Source: Cycas panzhihuaensis
Taxonomy: Eukaryota > Cycadophyta
DNA length: 64,000 nt
NCBI GenBank assembly: GCA_023213395.1
Contig: CM041465.1
Span: 18,848,001-18,912,000 of the forward strand
Direction of reading: 5' to 3'
Position 1 is the first letter of the stretch, and each line of letters begins with the position of its first letter. A program made the translations under genes and the position numbers. Below the pieces are notes generated by a model. The model worked only from the letters and a program-made list of their open reading frames with translations. It made no database searches and was not told the DNA's origin. This document shows, in pieces, positions 26,021 to 38,846 of the stretch.

Positions 26021-29000
26021 AGGTGCTTGACTTTGAAGCATAGAAGCATATCTCTTACTAGAGGCACAACTTTGATATGGTAAATGAAAATCATAGTGGT
26101 GTAGAAATTATCCTTGGAGATGCTCGTGTTTTGTTGGTAGAAGGTATCGACGAAGTATCCATTGTAGGTGGTAAGTTTACCAAGGTATACTATGTACCCA
26201 AGATGTAGTTGAACTTTCTCTTAGCTTGGGATATCTGCAAACAAGGTATGAAGGTAGATCTTTACAATGATAAATGCTTGATTAGGGATCCAAAGTAGAA
26301 ATTCTCTGTCATTACTTCTAGAAAAGTTAGGGACGACTTTTAGGTATTTGAGAAATTTTAATCTCAGAAGAAGTCTTATGCCTTTCTTGACAGCACTAAT
26401 AATGTGAGTAAACTTTAGCATAATTGCCTAAGACACCTTAACTATAGAAGCATTGCATTGCTGCAGAGGTTAAAGATGGTGGAAGGATTACCATCAATTT
26501 CTTACTGGTGTGTGTATGGCAAGTATCACTACTATCTTTTTGCTTGGGAGAATGCTTAGAGAGATGAAAAGAAATTAGATCTTATACATTTTAATATAAT
26601 GGGTCTACTCCCTAACCATTCAATATTAGGAGCTCGTTATACCCTTATGTTTATAGATGACTATACCAGGAAGGCCTAGGTTTACTTTCTTAAAAATAAG
26701 TCAGCTATGTTTGATCACTTTCATGACTAGAGAGTAATGGTAGAAAATGAAAGTAACATAAAGATTAAGCTATTAAGAAGTAACAATGGCAAGGAATATA
26801 ACAACCATATGTTTAATTAGTTCTACCATGATCATGGTATAAAGCGTGTATTTATGATCCCATATACCCTACAATAGAATGAAGTTGCTGAATGAAAGAA
26901 TTATACCATGATGGAGATGGAAAGGTGTATGGTGCATGTTAAAAACCTGCCATTAATGTTTTATACAGAGGCTATGGTAACTGTTATCTATATTTTGGAC
27001 CAAGTACCCACTCTGGTAGTTCACAACATGACCTCTAAAGAAAAATGGACCAGTAGGAAGCATGTCATTAGCCATTTAATAACTTTTAGATGTATTGGAT
27101 ATACCCACATCCCAGATGATACTCATAAGAAGTTGGATTGGAAGAGTTTGATGTGTATATTCATGGGGTATCAGAATAAAACTTACAGACTATGGGATCC
27201 ATAAGGGAAGAAGATTGTGGTTAGTTAGGATGTAAAAATTGATGATTCACTGATATATCATGTTAAAAGATCATCAGAAAAGCCTCCTTGCTTCTCCTAT
27301 TCCAAGATTCATCAAGCGAAGAGGGTGATTAGCCAGTCACTAGAACACCTGAGGAAGCATGATCATGTGGAATGAGTAATAGTGAAGAGCCACTATGAGA
27401 AGAAGCACCTCTAATAATAGGTCCTTCTATACCTTTATAGGCAAGGAAGACTATTAAAGATTCTGGTGTGGCAATATAAACCCTGACTGATGATAGACGA
27501 ACAAGAAGTCAGCATGATAGTCAAACTCTATTGGTAGATGCCAATGACTCTAGTGATCTTGATTTGTTTAATGAGAGGAAAGGAGATCCATGATAGAGAG
27601 TTGCAATAGAGAAAGAGTATGGTTCATTGATGAAGAACAATATGTGGGATTTAGTTCTACTACCTTTAATAAAGAAACTTATTGGATGCAAGTGGTCCTA
27701 TAAGATGAAGTTTTGCTTCGATGGAGAGGTGGATAAGTACAAGGTTAGACTTGTTACTCAGGGTTTTAAGCAAAAAGAAGGAATTGACTATGAGGATATG
27801 TTTACACCAGTCTCTAGAATGACAATAGTCTGATTGATCATTTCCTTAGTAGCTACTTATAATTAGAAGTTACACTAGATGGATATCAAGTCTGCATTCC
27901 TTAATGGTGATTTAAAGGAGGAGATTTATATGTTACAACCTCTAGGATTCATTAAGAAAGACCAGAAGCATCTTATTTGCTAGTTAAATAAGTCAATCTA
28001 TGGCTTGAAACAAGCACCCCATGCTTGGTATGAGAAAATGGATGCCAAGTTGAAAGCTAAAGGTTTCGAGATTTCTAAACTCAACTTGAATTTGTATATG
28101 AAAAAGAAAGGGACTTCATTAATTGCTTGTGTGGTGTATGTGGATGATTTAATCATTAGTAGTAATTATAGCAAGACTATAGAAGAAGTCAAGTCTAATT
28201 TGACAGTTTCTTTTGACACAACAAATCTCAAAAAGCTTTATTATTTCTTAGGTATTTAAATCAATTAGATGGAGGATAGGTTTATATTGTTATAGTCTCA
28301 GTATGTGAAGAACCTACTGGAGAAGTTTGGGATGCGAAATTATAAACCTATTACAACACCATATATAAAGGGTACAAGGTTGTAGAAGGATATGGCCAAA
28401 CTCTCTATAGATGGAATGAAATATTACTAGTTGGTAGGGAGTCTAATCTACTTAACTCATACTAGATTGGATATCACCTATGTTGTTGGATTGGTTTCTA
28501 GCTACGCGTAGAGTCCTCAGGAGTCTCATTTGGTTGTAGTAAAGTGAATTCTAAAGTACCTAAAGGGGACAATCAATTTGAGTCTCGAATACTATCAATG
28601 TGAAGAGATAAGGTTGCATGGCTACACATATGTCGATTGGAGAGGAGACTTTGATGATCAGAAGTCCACTGCTGGATACCTATTTGGTGTTAGTAATTGG
28701 TTTGTTTCATGGTAGTTGAAGAAACATTAGACTGTGGCATTATCTTCTATAAAGGCTAAATATCAAGGACTTAATGTTAGTGCAAAAGAAATAGTATGGT
28801 TGTAAGGCCTCTTGGAGTTAGAGTTTCTAATTAATATCTAGTTATCTTTGTTGATAATCAAAGTACCATTTATCTATCAAAGAATCCAAAGTTTCATGTG
28901 TATATGAAGCATATCAAGATTCAACATCATTACATTTATGAACAAGTCAAGTCATAGAAGTTGTAGGTTGACTACTATCTGAGTGAATTTTAGCTTATGA

Positions 29001-29095
29001 ATATGTTCATCAAGCCACTTACTAAAGATCAATTCATTAATATGTATACCAAATTAGGACTCACTAATGTTATCCTTGAGGGGGGATGAATTAAC
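26021..29095 (+). pseudogene. pol: Copia E pol: protease, integrase, RT, RNase H; broken
   Basis: The protease region is much decayed; its later part reads FTKVYYVPKM. Pre-integrase and integrase lie at about 26400-27230: HNCLRHLNYRS, MFIDDYTRKA, LRSNNGKEYNN (second catalytic Asp is Asn) and NEVAE-stop-KN. RT spans 27627-28259: [57 protein letters not shown] and an intact CVVYVDDLIIS. RNase H follows (STAGYLFGVSNWFVSW, AKYQGLNVSAKEIVWL) up to about 29090. It would copy and integrate the element, but more than twenty stops prevent that. Confidence 0.88.
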
Positions 29096-29185
29096 AAGCA
29101 TAAAAAAGCTACAAGATAGTCCTAGTCTTTGTGATAACACAACTGTTACAATTTACAAGCTCCCCACATTTACATTAAGGGGGGA

Positions 29186-29469
29186 TATTAACGTGGTAGT
29201 TGTTTATTGATCCACTAAGTTAATATTAATGTGGTTTAACTAAGGTGATTAAGTAAAAATGTGTGAATTATTTGGAGGGTCACAACCCTAATTAGGTGAA
29301 ACCTCTTGGAAGAGTATAAATTCCTTGATCCCTTGTGTATTCTATGTATCAAATCATTGAAGAATAATAAGTGTGATCCAGAAGTATCTTTTGTGGTAGG
29401 TTTTTTCCCAAAAGACATGTAAATCCTATATACTATGCATCTATTATGTGTGCATTTTTGTTTACTTGC
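29186..29469 (+). repeat. 3' LTR of copia E, left part
   Basis: It starts TATTAACGTGGTAGTTG after the purine tract AAGGGGGGA (29177-29185). The initial TG has become TA. It is broken at 29469 by gypsy A, and CTTGC (29465-29469) is the target duplication of A. Confidence 0.9.
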
Positions 29470-32044
29470 TGTTTCTTGGCTTCCGGGAATGGATACGGAA
29501 TCACTGACTCAGGTAAGTGCAGGTATGTCTCTCGCATTATCATCGCTTTCATTTGATGAGTGTTTGCTTGCATGCCTGCATGTGTGTGGCTTTGTGGGTG
29601 ACCTTGCCGTTGTCCACACTTATTTTAGCCTATGACGACTATAGCAAGGGTACACTCCCAGCGAGTGTGGCACCCTGGTGACCACTTCACTTCCCGCATC
29701 TACCCTCCTCGCTCCAGGATCCACTAGGTTTGCGCCACCTCCACCCGTGTGATGACTCATCATCGTTTGGTCAACTTGCCACCCCATTTGAGCCCTACTT
29801 TTGCTCCCTTGGACCCATTTGTTGGCTTGTGTACCCCCGGGTAGGTGCTCTAGGATCCTATTAGCCCTTCCGGTCATCTACCCCCAGCCTAGACTGGCTG
29901 GCGGGCCCCATTTTTGGCTCAGTGCGTCTGCTTGGAATATTCGCAGATCATGATCTTCGCAGATCGCGACATGACTATCTCAGATTGTTTTTAAAAATTT
30001 GCCATGGCAATTTCACATTTATTGCGAAACTGCCACATGGCTCGTGCCTTATTTCTCTCCTAGCCGCGCCCTAATCGCTCGCTTTAGGGTTTTGTTTGAG
30101 TACTTAAGCCATTTTTGGCTCATTTTCAAGGATTCTTTGGCCCACTTTTGGAATTGCTCTCAAGGAAACATCATCCTGCTCTGCTCTTCTCTGCTGTTCT
30201 ACTGCTGCTGCTAGACCTACATTCCTCCTACAGTGCCCAGCTCTCCTTTGGTGTGGCTGAGACATTCTCCCAGCCCCTCAAACACCTTGGAGAGGGCCCC
30301 TTTGGAGTGGTTTCTAGTTGTTCTTTGCTCAGGCAGTCCATAAGTGCCCTAAGTGCAGGTGTTTCCTCTCACATCTCCTTAGCAGGGTCTCAAACCTGCT
30401 GTGTTTCAGATCTGGGCTGATTTCTCAACCCCTCTTTGCCGTTCATTGGTTGAGGTAGACCCCTTGCCTCCCTTACTCAGGTACTCTTTATTTTACATTG
30501 GTTTTTTGTGATATCTATGCTTAGTCTAGCTTGCTCCTTGCTTGATCTTGTAAGTTAGTTTTTCCTTCCTTTTGTGGGCTGTTACACCACTCTTTCTGTG
30601 CTTCTTGCCTGCGTTTGCTGCTCAAGGCAGTGGCATTGAGGGGTGGCATAGGTTTTGGAGGGGAGCTGGGTGGATTCCGTACCACCTTCCATGCTCCCTA
30701 AGCAGCTCTAAGCCCTCCAAAGCCTCCCTCTTGCCCCGTGCTTCCCTTGGCTTGCAAACAAGGGTTTGTGGGCCTCCTTTTGGCCATGCAAACCAGCACT
30801 GTCACAAGTTGCAGCGCTGCTTTGGGGCCTTTGTTTAGGTTTGGGCATCACTCATAAGTCCCAACCGCTAGTTTTTGCCTCACTTTCTTCCCGGCCGCCC
30901 GGCTTGCTCCTCATAGCATCCCGGTTCGCCGTGGGTTCTCTTGGGCCTCTCTTTGCCCCTTTGTTGCCATTTTCCAGCCCTTGCTCTTGGCCTTGTCCTC
31001 GCAGCCCCGTGGCTCTTGAGGGGAGGTTAGGGCATCATTTGCTGGAGGTAGGCCACTCCGAGGCTTACCGATCATTTACTTTCGCCTTGGTCACTCTCCT
31101 TTGGGTACTTTCTTTGTTGGATTGACACTAACGCATATATGTTTAGGTTTACATTTATATTACTTGAGCATATATTGTTAGGATCTTGTATTGCATGTTA
31201 GTGTTCTTCCTCCGGGAAGGGAGAGACCGCCTTTGCTTGTAGGTATTCGGGGAGCATGGAAGATATTGTCCGTTGGTCCCGTTGCTGGTAAGCACCTTTA
31301 TATTCGTTATATTTTTATGTTGTTTCATTTATTAGTTGGTGCTTCCTTTCTTTCTTGGTATCGCATTTGATTTTCTGGGGAAGGTAAGGAAGCCCCCATT
31401 TTCTGCCCGCCGCAACGTCTTGCATCCAATGCGCCGCGTGGAACGGTTTGGTGCAGCTTGCGAAGGCTTCTTTGTCTCGCACGCCCTCGGTCCAGGTGCA
31501 CGTTTCGCTCCGCTTTGCTACCTCTTTTTTGTCTTTTATTTTTCCTTTAGTAACTAGCACATCGAAAGATAAAAGGGGAAAATTTGGTCTTGTGTCTGGT
31601 TGCATTTCATTTATTTTGTTACATGTATCTTTACCGTCTATAAGAGAGGTTGTAGGAACCCTCTTTCCCTACCTTCCTCCTCTTCTCCTCAACCACACAA
31701 GTGCCTTGCCTCTTGCATCACTTGTATACCCGGTTAGGTTGTGTAGGCATACTCTTGACCTATTCCCTTTGGATCTTATCTTCCCCCTTCTGGCCACCCA
31801 AGGGTGGGAGGGTCGTGCCCCTAGGTCAACCCAGGTTTGCCCTACGTACCTTCACCCCTTGTTTGAAGTGGTGAAGGATCATCTGATAGTAGCCATACTC
31901 CATTGCAAATCTTGAACTCGCGCTCCGGCGCATGGGGCGCTCTGCGTGATAGTTACTCACCTCTTAGGTCCCGCCTTCAATCATTTCACCACCCACTCTC
32001 TCCACACCTACTAGTCAGGTAGTTATCCCGTAGCAGCACATCCA
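29470..32044 (+). repeat. 5' LTR of gypsy A
   Basis: It starts TGTTTCTTGGCTTCCGGG and ends GCACATCCA, directly before the primer site. It aligns with 43404-45948 over nearly its whole length. Two patches differ far more than the rest (29876-29990 and 30188-30240). Open frames such as 31448-31915 appear in both LTRs but have no known domain and fall in pyrimidine-rich sequence. I treat them as chance. Confidence 0.92.
29510..29518 (+). promoter_or_regulatory. Splice-donor-like motif near the LTR start (5' LTR)
   Basis: CAGGTAAGT, the full donor consensus, lies about 40 bases into the LTR. The same nine bases occur in the 3' LTR (43444-43452), and element C has CAGGTAGGT at the matching place. 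Use as a splice site is an inference. Confidence 0.4.
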
Positions 32045-32045
32045 C

Positions 32046-32062
32046 TGGCGACCATTCTGGGG
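32046..32062 (+). other. Primer binding site of gypsy A
   Basis: TGGCGACCATTCTGGGG follows the LTR by one base. Sites starting TGGCGACC or TGGCGCC are usual in plant gypsy elements. Element B has the decayed counterpart TGGTAACCATACTAGGG. Confidence 0.8.
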
Positions 32063-32218
32063 ACTGCCAGTAAGGGAGCTAGTTTCCGCTCTCTTCGGTT
32101 GGTTTCGCTACTCTCATGTGATCCTTTTTATACCTATTTCGATCTCCACGTTGGGCAGCCCCTAACGAGTGTGTTTTACCGCTCTTTCTCTTTTCCTAAC
32201 ATTGTCGGTTGACCTTGC

Positions 32219-34796
32219 ATGCGACGTTTTTCTCATCGTTTGCGCGGTCTACCTCCGTTGTTAGAAGACCCCGAGTATCGCCTTCTTCCTTCATCAGATT
32301 CTGATCTGACTATAGAGGGATACTCTTCCGATTGGACCTACCATACTTCAACCTTAGAAACCTATGCCTTTCCTTCTGCTATTCCCAGGTCCACCCAAGA
32401 GGGTGACGACCCCATTTATTACCCAAATGACCAATACCTTTCACTCGATGCCCATCCTTCTACCCATGCCGTAGAAGGATCCGTTCCTCTTGAGGCTTGC
32501 CACGTAGTTGGCGATTCTTATGAGGAACATTCCGAGGAACCTACTTTGTTTGAGGTTCTGATCACCTCTTACGAGTATGTAGGGACTCCTCATGTTGACG
32601 TAGTTGAAGCTCTTAATAAGTGTCGCCGCGTGGCATGCTTGCAACTACGTCCCAGATGGCTTGAGGGTGCCCTTCGTGGAGGAGCCTCTTCCTCTTCTGC
32701 TCCTCCCCCTCATGCTTCATCCTCATCCACTCTTCCTTCGATAACAAATCCCTTCGTGCCTGCACGTGCATCCCACTCGTTTCCTATTCCTGCAGTGGGG
32801 GCACGTGTTACACCTTCCATTCCTCATCAAGTTCCTAATGCCTTAGGATCTTCTCATGGTGTGTCTTTCCCTCAACTGAAGGTTAGCATACCCGTTCCTA
32901 ACCAAACCAATGTGCCATCCTCTAACGTGGCGCATATCATTCCTAGTAGGCCTGCCGGTCCTACTAGCCTTCCAATCACTAGTCATATGGGATCCGCTCC
33001 CACGCATCCTCCAACCCAGCACATTGGTGCTTCCTTCTACGTTCCCCCAGGGTATACTTCTCAACCTTGGGGGCAGGGTAGAGGAAGCCGTCTTCCGATT
33101 TATGGGGTGGATCCGCTACACCCATATGGGGTCGCTCCACCTACGGGTGGCCCATATGGGCAAAACCCGGTTCCACATCCATCTTGCCCATCATCCAATG
33201 TGATTCCATCCATTGTGCCTTCGTAAGGGAATCCGTCTCCCTTCTTAGGCACCTACCCCCACGCCTCTTTTTAGCAAGGGGCATTTCCTCAAGGAGGGAT
33301 GGGTGTCCCACCCCCATCTGCTCCTTGTGCGTTACCTACTTCGACATTCGTTGACCCTATGGTCCAGGCAAGGGCACGCCCCTTCATGGACTTTAGGTCA
33401 ACCCCTCTTTCCGTTGAGGCATTAAGGACCAACTTGCCGCCTCATCCCCCTGAAGTTCCTAGATTCGACGGAACTTCATCGCAAGACCCGGCGGAGCATG
33501 CGCGTAGTTTTTCTATCGCATGCATCAATTACTGGGCTTACGACCACATTTTGATGAAACTATTCCCGCGATCCCTGTAGGGTGATGCCCTCAAATGGTT
33601 CTACCGTCTCCCTGCCCACTCAATCCATTTATTTCAGCAATTGGTGGACGAGTTCATCAACTATTTTGATGTAGCTTGTCCATTCGAGAGCGGAATGAAA
33701 TCCCTTCTTTCGCTCAAATAAGGCCATGATGAGATGAATCGTGACTTTGTGCGGCGATTCCATGACTTGCTTCACTCCACTAAGGCAACATTGCCCAAGG
33801 AGCTGAAGCGAGACCTGTTCGTTAATGCACTTCATCCTGAAGTCCATGTGGAAGTCCTCAAGATGGGGGCGACTACATGTGACTCTACGATCGCCAAGTG
33901 TTTAGCGTTGGAGGCTATTAAGATCCAAGCCGGTCTCAAGAAACCTCTTAAGCCCTCACAACACCGTGAGGCACCACCCCCTACCAAGGATACCAAACCT
34001 TCCCAACCGACGTGGTCTTCCTCTCATCCTACCGAGAGGACTCTAGACCCTCTTACATCAGCTATACGCTCATTCAAGCGTATGATGAAGGAACTCAAGC
34101 TTCAAGGTCCTTCATCCCCTACATCAAACAAACAAGTCCAACAAACTATCCAAGCTCCTCTTCCCAGGAATGGAAACGCCCAGTCCTCTCAAGCGAGAAG
34201 GTCCGACCCTCCGCTTGAGAAGAAGTGGTGCTCTATTCATGGGGATTGCTTCCACGACAATTCACGTTGTAGGGCCCAGCATCCAAAGGATGCCCCTCGA
34301 AGCGATTCTTCTCCCAAACGGGCCTCAAGGCCTAATTTGGATCAACCAGTTCACAAGGATCCGTTCCCTAAACATGGGGAACGCGATCGCAACACCTAAA
34401 CCAAGAACAACCGAAACCGAGGAAGATCGCCTGATCCCTGTCCTTCCCGCGATAAAGGGAAGGGCGCTCGGAACTCGTCTTCCTCTTCTCGTTCTCGTAG
34501 CCGTCACACCCCGTCACCTTCACGACCCCAGAACAGGGGGAAGAAGGTGATCTAGTTACTTGAAGCAACTCCCACTTTTGCCCTTACGTGATCTCAAGCC
34601 GCTAAGGAAGCGGCGGGAGCTTCTTGTCCTTCTGCTCCTTCCGACCCTCTTCTAGAGACCCTTCCTCTGGAAGTCCCTCTTTTTCCCAAGGCTATTCCTG
34701 TACGCCCGGGTCGTTACGATTTTTGAAAGGCACTTGCAACCTCTGGGAAGGTAAGCCCTTCTCCATCGTGGGACGAGCTTCATACGGTCAGCCAGA
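32219..34796 (+). pseudogene. gag: Gypsy A gag, broken by a few stops
   Basis: The ATG at 32219 opens a 335-codon frame 160 bases after the primer site. The same frame continues through stops at 33224, 33578 and 33719 to 34399 and, through further stops, to near 34796. The N-terminal third is acidic, then comes a long Pro/Ser-rich stretch (about 32690-33340). The retrotransposon Gag domain is at about 33430-33890 (GDALKWFYRLPAHSIHLFQQ, FINYFDVA, RRFHDLLHS). A knuckle follows (KKWCSIHGDCFHDNSRC, about 34222), and then an Arg/Ser-rich tail. Stops at GDALK (CTG-TAG) and elsewhere replace Gln of the family. Gag would form the particle. Confidence 0.85.
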
Positions 34797-35873
34797 ATGT
34801 CCTTGATGGACGTTCTGAGGAGTTGTCCTGAGCAGCGGGCCCTCCTCCTGGAAGCTTTAGGATCAAGTGATGCGCCTGTCCACGCTTTGGGTGTCGCCCA
34901 AGGTTGTGGACCTGTTATTTCCTTTGATCCTAAGGATCTTCCCCCCGCCGGTGAAAGGGAACGTCAGTGGAACTTCCTATTCACCATCACCATCGATACG
35001 CCTGATTACACTCTTCGAAGGACTGTTGTCGACAACGGTTCTTCTATCAATGCCATGCCCTTACGTGTCATGCAAGAGCTTGGTATCTCCACCTTGGAAC
35101 CCATTCCCTGGTGATGCCAAGGCTATGACAGTAGCGAGAAGACCCCTTTGGGATCTGTCGCGATTCCGCTTACCCTTGAGGGCAAGACCGTTCTTGCCGA
35201 CGTTGTAGTCCTCGACGTTGACATGGATTACAACCTCCTTCTAGGTCGTCCATGGCTCGATCAAATGGGAGCCGTGTGCTCGACTCTTTGGGGACAACTT
35301 AAATTCATCCATGACGGACGAATGAGAGTGATTCCCCGCGAACGCCCTTTTACCAAACAAACCCATTCCACCAGTTCGGCAAACCAAGGTTCATCTACCT
35401 ATGCCTCAGCTTGCTCTATTGGTATACCTAACCCATCCGAAGAGGACCCTGCGTCTTCTCCCCCTAGTCTCATGCGGTTCATCCCTATTGGCGTTGGGAG
35501 TTACGGGTACCTTGCTTTGTTTAGTGATGATGAGTCACTCGACAAAGACGAGGATTGTCTTCACCCCATCTCTTTCCTCCGCGCCAGTAGGTCGCACCTG
35601 CCTTATTTTAGATCTGCGTCTAGAACCCCTCTCGTTGGTGAGACTAGCCCCTCGTGCATGTCATATGTCATCGCTCGTGTTGACCCGCCGATCACCAATT
35701 CCTCTTTTTCATTACCCCCCATAGGTAATGGCTTTGAGGAATTGCCTTTCGCTCCGTTCGAGGAGCCCCTTCCTAGTTTCCCTTCAGATTTCCATGAGGA
35801 AGTCGAGCAACCCGACGGCCATCACGGTCCCAAGCATTTTACTCCCTCCAAAGGCTTCTTCTACTCGAAGTAA
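34797..35873 (+). pseudogene. Gypsy A protease and linker
   Basis: This is in a different frame from gag. VVDNGSSINAMPLRVMQELG (about 35023) is the aspartic protease active site (D-N-G-S for the common D-T/S-G-S). VDMDYNLLLGRPWLDQMGAV (about 35218) is the second conserved block, typical of Tat-type elements. A TGA at 35114 separates the two. The rest, to 35873, is an acidic, Ser/Pro-rich linker before RT. The protease would mature the polyprotein. Element B has the same region at about 55860-56440. Confidence 0.8.
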
Positions 35874-38846
35874 GGTCATCCATGGGGTGGATTATTTCAA
35901 GGATGATGAAGCCATGCTTGAGCATCTAGCGGGCCTTACACCCAACTTGCCTTCTGGTCACCACCGGCTTGGTCATCAGAAGATCCTCGCGATCGGATCC
36001 ATGCTTGCCGATCCGGTCCTGTCTCCTATTCCTCCTCCTCCTGTTGATCTTGCTCCTCTCCACTTCGAAGAGGGCAATGCCATGTGCATGGGGGCAACTC
36101 AAGACATAGTCTTAGCCCTGGGCAAGGTCATCAAGGTTGGGTTGGAATGTTCCCCTGATGAGATAAGGGAGTACTCCCTTCTGTTCCAGGAGTTCCGAGA
36201 CATTTTCATGTGGGATTATGCTGACATGAAGGGAATCGACCCCTCGATTGTCACCCATAACCTCACCACCCTTCCTGGTGCCCGCCTGCGCGCTGGCAAG
36301 ATCCCTTCACCCGAAGCTCTCTGACGCTGTCAAGATGGAGGTCGAGAAGCTTCTGGACGCTGGGCTTATTACTTCTATTGACTACCCTAGGTGGGTCTCC
36401 AATATTATTCCCATTGCTAAAAAGAACGGGGCAATCTTTATATGCATCGACTTTCGCGACATCAATAACGCTTGTCCTAAGGATAATTTTCCGTTACCCT
36501 TCCTCGATCAAATCATCGATTGCACCGCCAGATTTGAAGTGATGTCCCTAATGGACAGCTTCTCTGGCTATAACCAAATTCATATTTCTCCCAAAGACCG
36601 CCATAAGACGGCCTTCACTACTCCCTGGGGTACCTTCGCCTACAAGGCGATGCCCTTTGGCCTTAAAAATGCAGGTGCTACTTACCAAAGAGCCATGCAT
36701 TTTATCTTCCATGACCTCATCAATGACACGCTGGAGGTCTTCATGGATGATATGATGGGTCTCTCCCGCGTGAGAGCCCATCACCCTTCCAACTTGCGTG
36801 CCATCTTCTCACGATGCCGCGAGTATCACGTCAGTCTTAATCCGCTTAAATGTGTGTTTGCCGTTACCTCGGGTAAACTCCTTGGATTCCTTGTATCCAA
36901 ACAAGGAATTCAGATCGACCCTGTCAAAGTCAAAGCGATCCTCGACATGCCACCACCTAGAACTCAACGACAGATTAAGTCGTTTCTAGGCAGGCTCGGT
37001 TTCCTTAGGCGCTTATTAGCCGATTTCGCTGTGAGCGCTAAACCCCTCACGAACCTGTTGAAGAAGGGAGCCCCTTTTGCCTGGTCTGACAAGACCCAAA
37101 AGGCCTTCGAAGGACTTAAGGAAGCCCTGGCTTCCGCTCCTACGTTGGCGCCTCCCTAATTCGATAGGCCCTTCATCCTGTATACCTCAGCAACTGACGA
37201 ATCCTTGGGCGCTATGCTCGCTCAGGAGGACGACTCAGGAACTGAGAGAGCTATATATTTCATCAGTTACACTCTCATGGCTACTGAGCTTAACTATTCT
37301 CCCGTCGAGAAGGAATGCCTCTCCTTGGTCCATGCGACTAAGGTGATCGTTCAATCTGATCCCTTGCGATACCTGCTAACTCGTTCGGATTTGATAGGTA
37401 GGGCTGGTCGTTGGGCCGTCCTACTCCAAGAATTCGATCTCCATATCGTTAACCAGAAATTAAAGAAGGGAATGATAGTGGCCAAGCAACTCGCAGATGC
37501 CCCTATCCCTAACTCCTTTGATACTCCCGTTGATGACTCTCTCCCCGATGAGTCTATCCTAACAATTCAGGGAGCTTCTCTCCATCCACTCATCGACAAT
37601 GAGTGGTACGGTGACATAGTGCGGTATCTTACGCAGCAACAATACCGCCCTGATGCTAGTAATAAAGTTAAATCTCGTATCCGAACTTTTGCCAGGCAAT
37701 ACCTCCTCTTGGATGAGGTATTATACAAGAGGTCCTTCGATGGGATCCTCCTCCGCTATGTCACCGCTGACGAAGCTGACCAGGTACTTCGCGAATGCCA
37801 CCATGGCATTTGTGGAGGTCACTTTGGGGGCCAGTCTATGGCTCAGAGGATCCTCTGCATGGGCTATTTCTAGCCATCTCTTTTTAAAGACGCTCACACC
37901 TTTGCTCTGAAATGTCAGTGATGTCAAGAGCATGCCAACATTTCCCATGTGCCTTCCGAGGCCGTGCACCCTATTGTTTCTCCATGGCCTTTCGCTCAGT
38001 GGGGACTAGACCTCATTGGGGCTATCTCCCCACCTTCGTCGTCATAGCACAAGTTCATCTTGACTGCCACGGAGTATTTCACCAAATGGGCGGAAGCCAT
38101 TCCTTTGATCACTACTCCTAGTAAAACGATTGCCACATTCATTTATCAGCATATCATTTGTCGTTTCAGAATTCCGGATGTCCTAATCACCGACAATGGA
38201 ACTCCTTTCTGTAATAAGGAGGTGGATGAGCTTTGTGAGAAGTTCAAAATTTCTCACAAGACTTCCTCCCCTTACTACCCTCAAGCAAACAGCCAAGTGG
38301 AGTCTTTTAATAAGACTCTTGTCAGCATCCTCAAGAAAACCGTTGCTCAATCCCAAAAGAATTGGCACCTTCAGTTGCCCTCTGCCTTGTGGGCTTATCG
38401 CACCTCTATCCGTTCCGCCACGGGAATGACCCCTGCTCTTCCCGGGTCTACTGATCGAGGTGGTACTCCCGTTGGAGGTGGAGATTCCTTCCTTGTGAGT
38501 CTCCCTTCGAGGTTTCATCGACGAAGAGTCGATCCGACAGCACTGGCCGGACCTCGAAGCTTTGGATGAGAGACGCTTAGCCGCCTATCAGGCTAACCTA
38601 GCATCCAAAGCCCACTCGCAAAGGGCCTACGACAAACGCCTTCGTTCTCGCCCTTTGTTTCCTGGGGACTATGTCCTCAAGCTCGAATATCTCCATGACC
38701 GTTTGACCAAATTCAAACCCTGATGGGTTGGTCCTTTTATCATTGTCAAATCCCTCGATAATGGTGCGTATAGGATAGCCACCCTGGAAGGGCTTGAATT
38801 TGAGAAAGCTGTTAATGGGAAGTTCCTTAAGAAGTTTTATGCGTGA
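35874..38846 (+). pseudogene. pol: Gypsy A pol: RT, degenerate RNase H, integrase
   Basis: A pre-RT stretch (GATQDIVLALGKVIKVGLEC; FMWDYADMKGIDPSIV) leads, after a shift near 36310, into RT: CIDFRDINNACPKDNFPLP, SGYNQIHISPKDRHKTAF and VFMDDMMGLS at 36741 with intact F-M-D-D. The connected RNase H (about 37160-37490) has YTSATDESLGAML, where the first catalytic Asp is Ser. The integrase zinc end is H-x3-H with C-x2-C across a stop (37798-37922). In the core, TATEYFTKW has Glu for the first Asp, while ITDNGTPF and NSQVES keep the other two. A GPF-type C-terminus (WVGPFIIVKSL) ends at 38846. No second RNase H lies between RT and integrase. Confidence 0.9.

Noticed and set aside
31448-31915. 155-codon ORF in the 5' LTR of A, with a 164-codon counterpart in the 3' LTR (45359-45853)
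   Set aside because: Both come from the same duplicated LTR, so conservation is automatic. The sequence is pyrimidine-rich, with Leu/Pro/Ser bias and no domain.
32843-33064. Minus-strand ORFs in the gag and pol regions of A (also 34325-34568, 36548-36784, 38183-38518)
   Set aside because: They are shadows of the sense coding region with no domain of their own. Only the minus-strand frames at 39523-41422 carry PMD and coiled-coil features.
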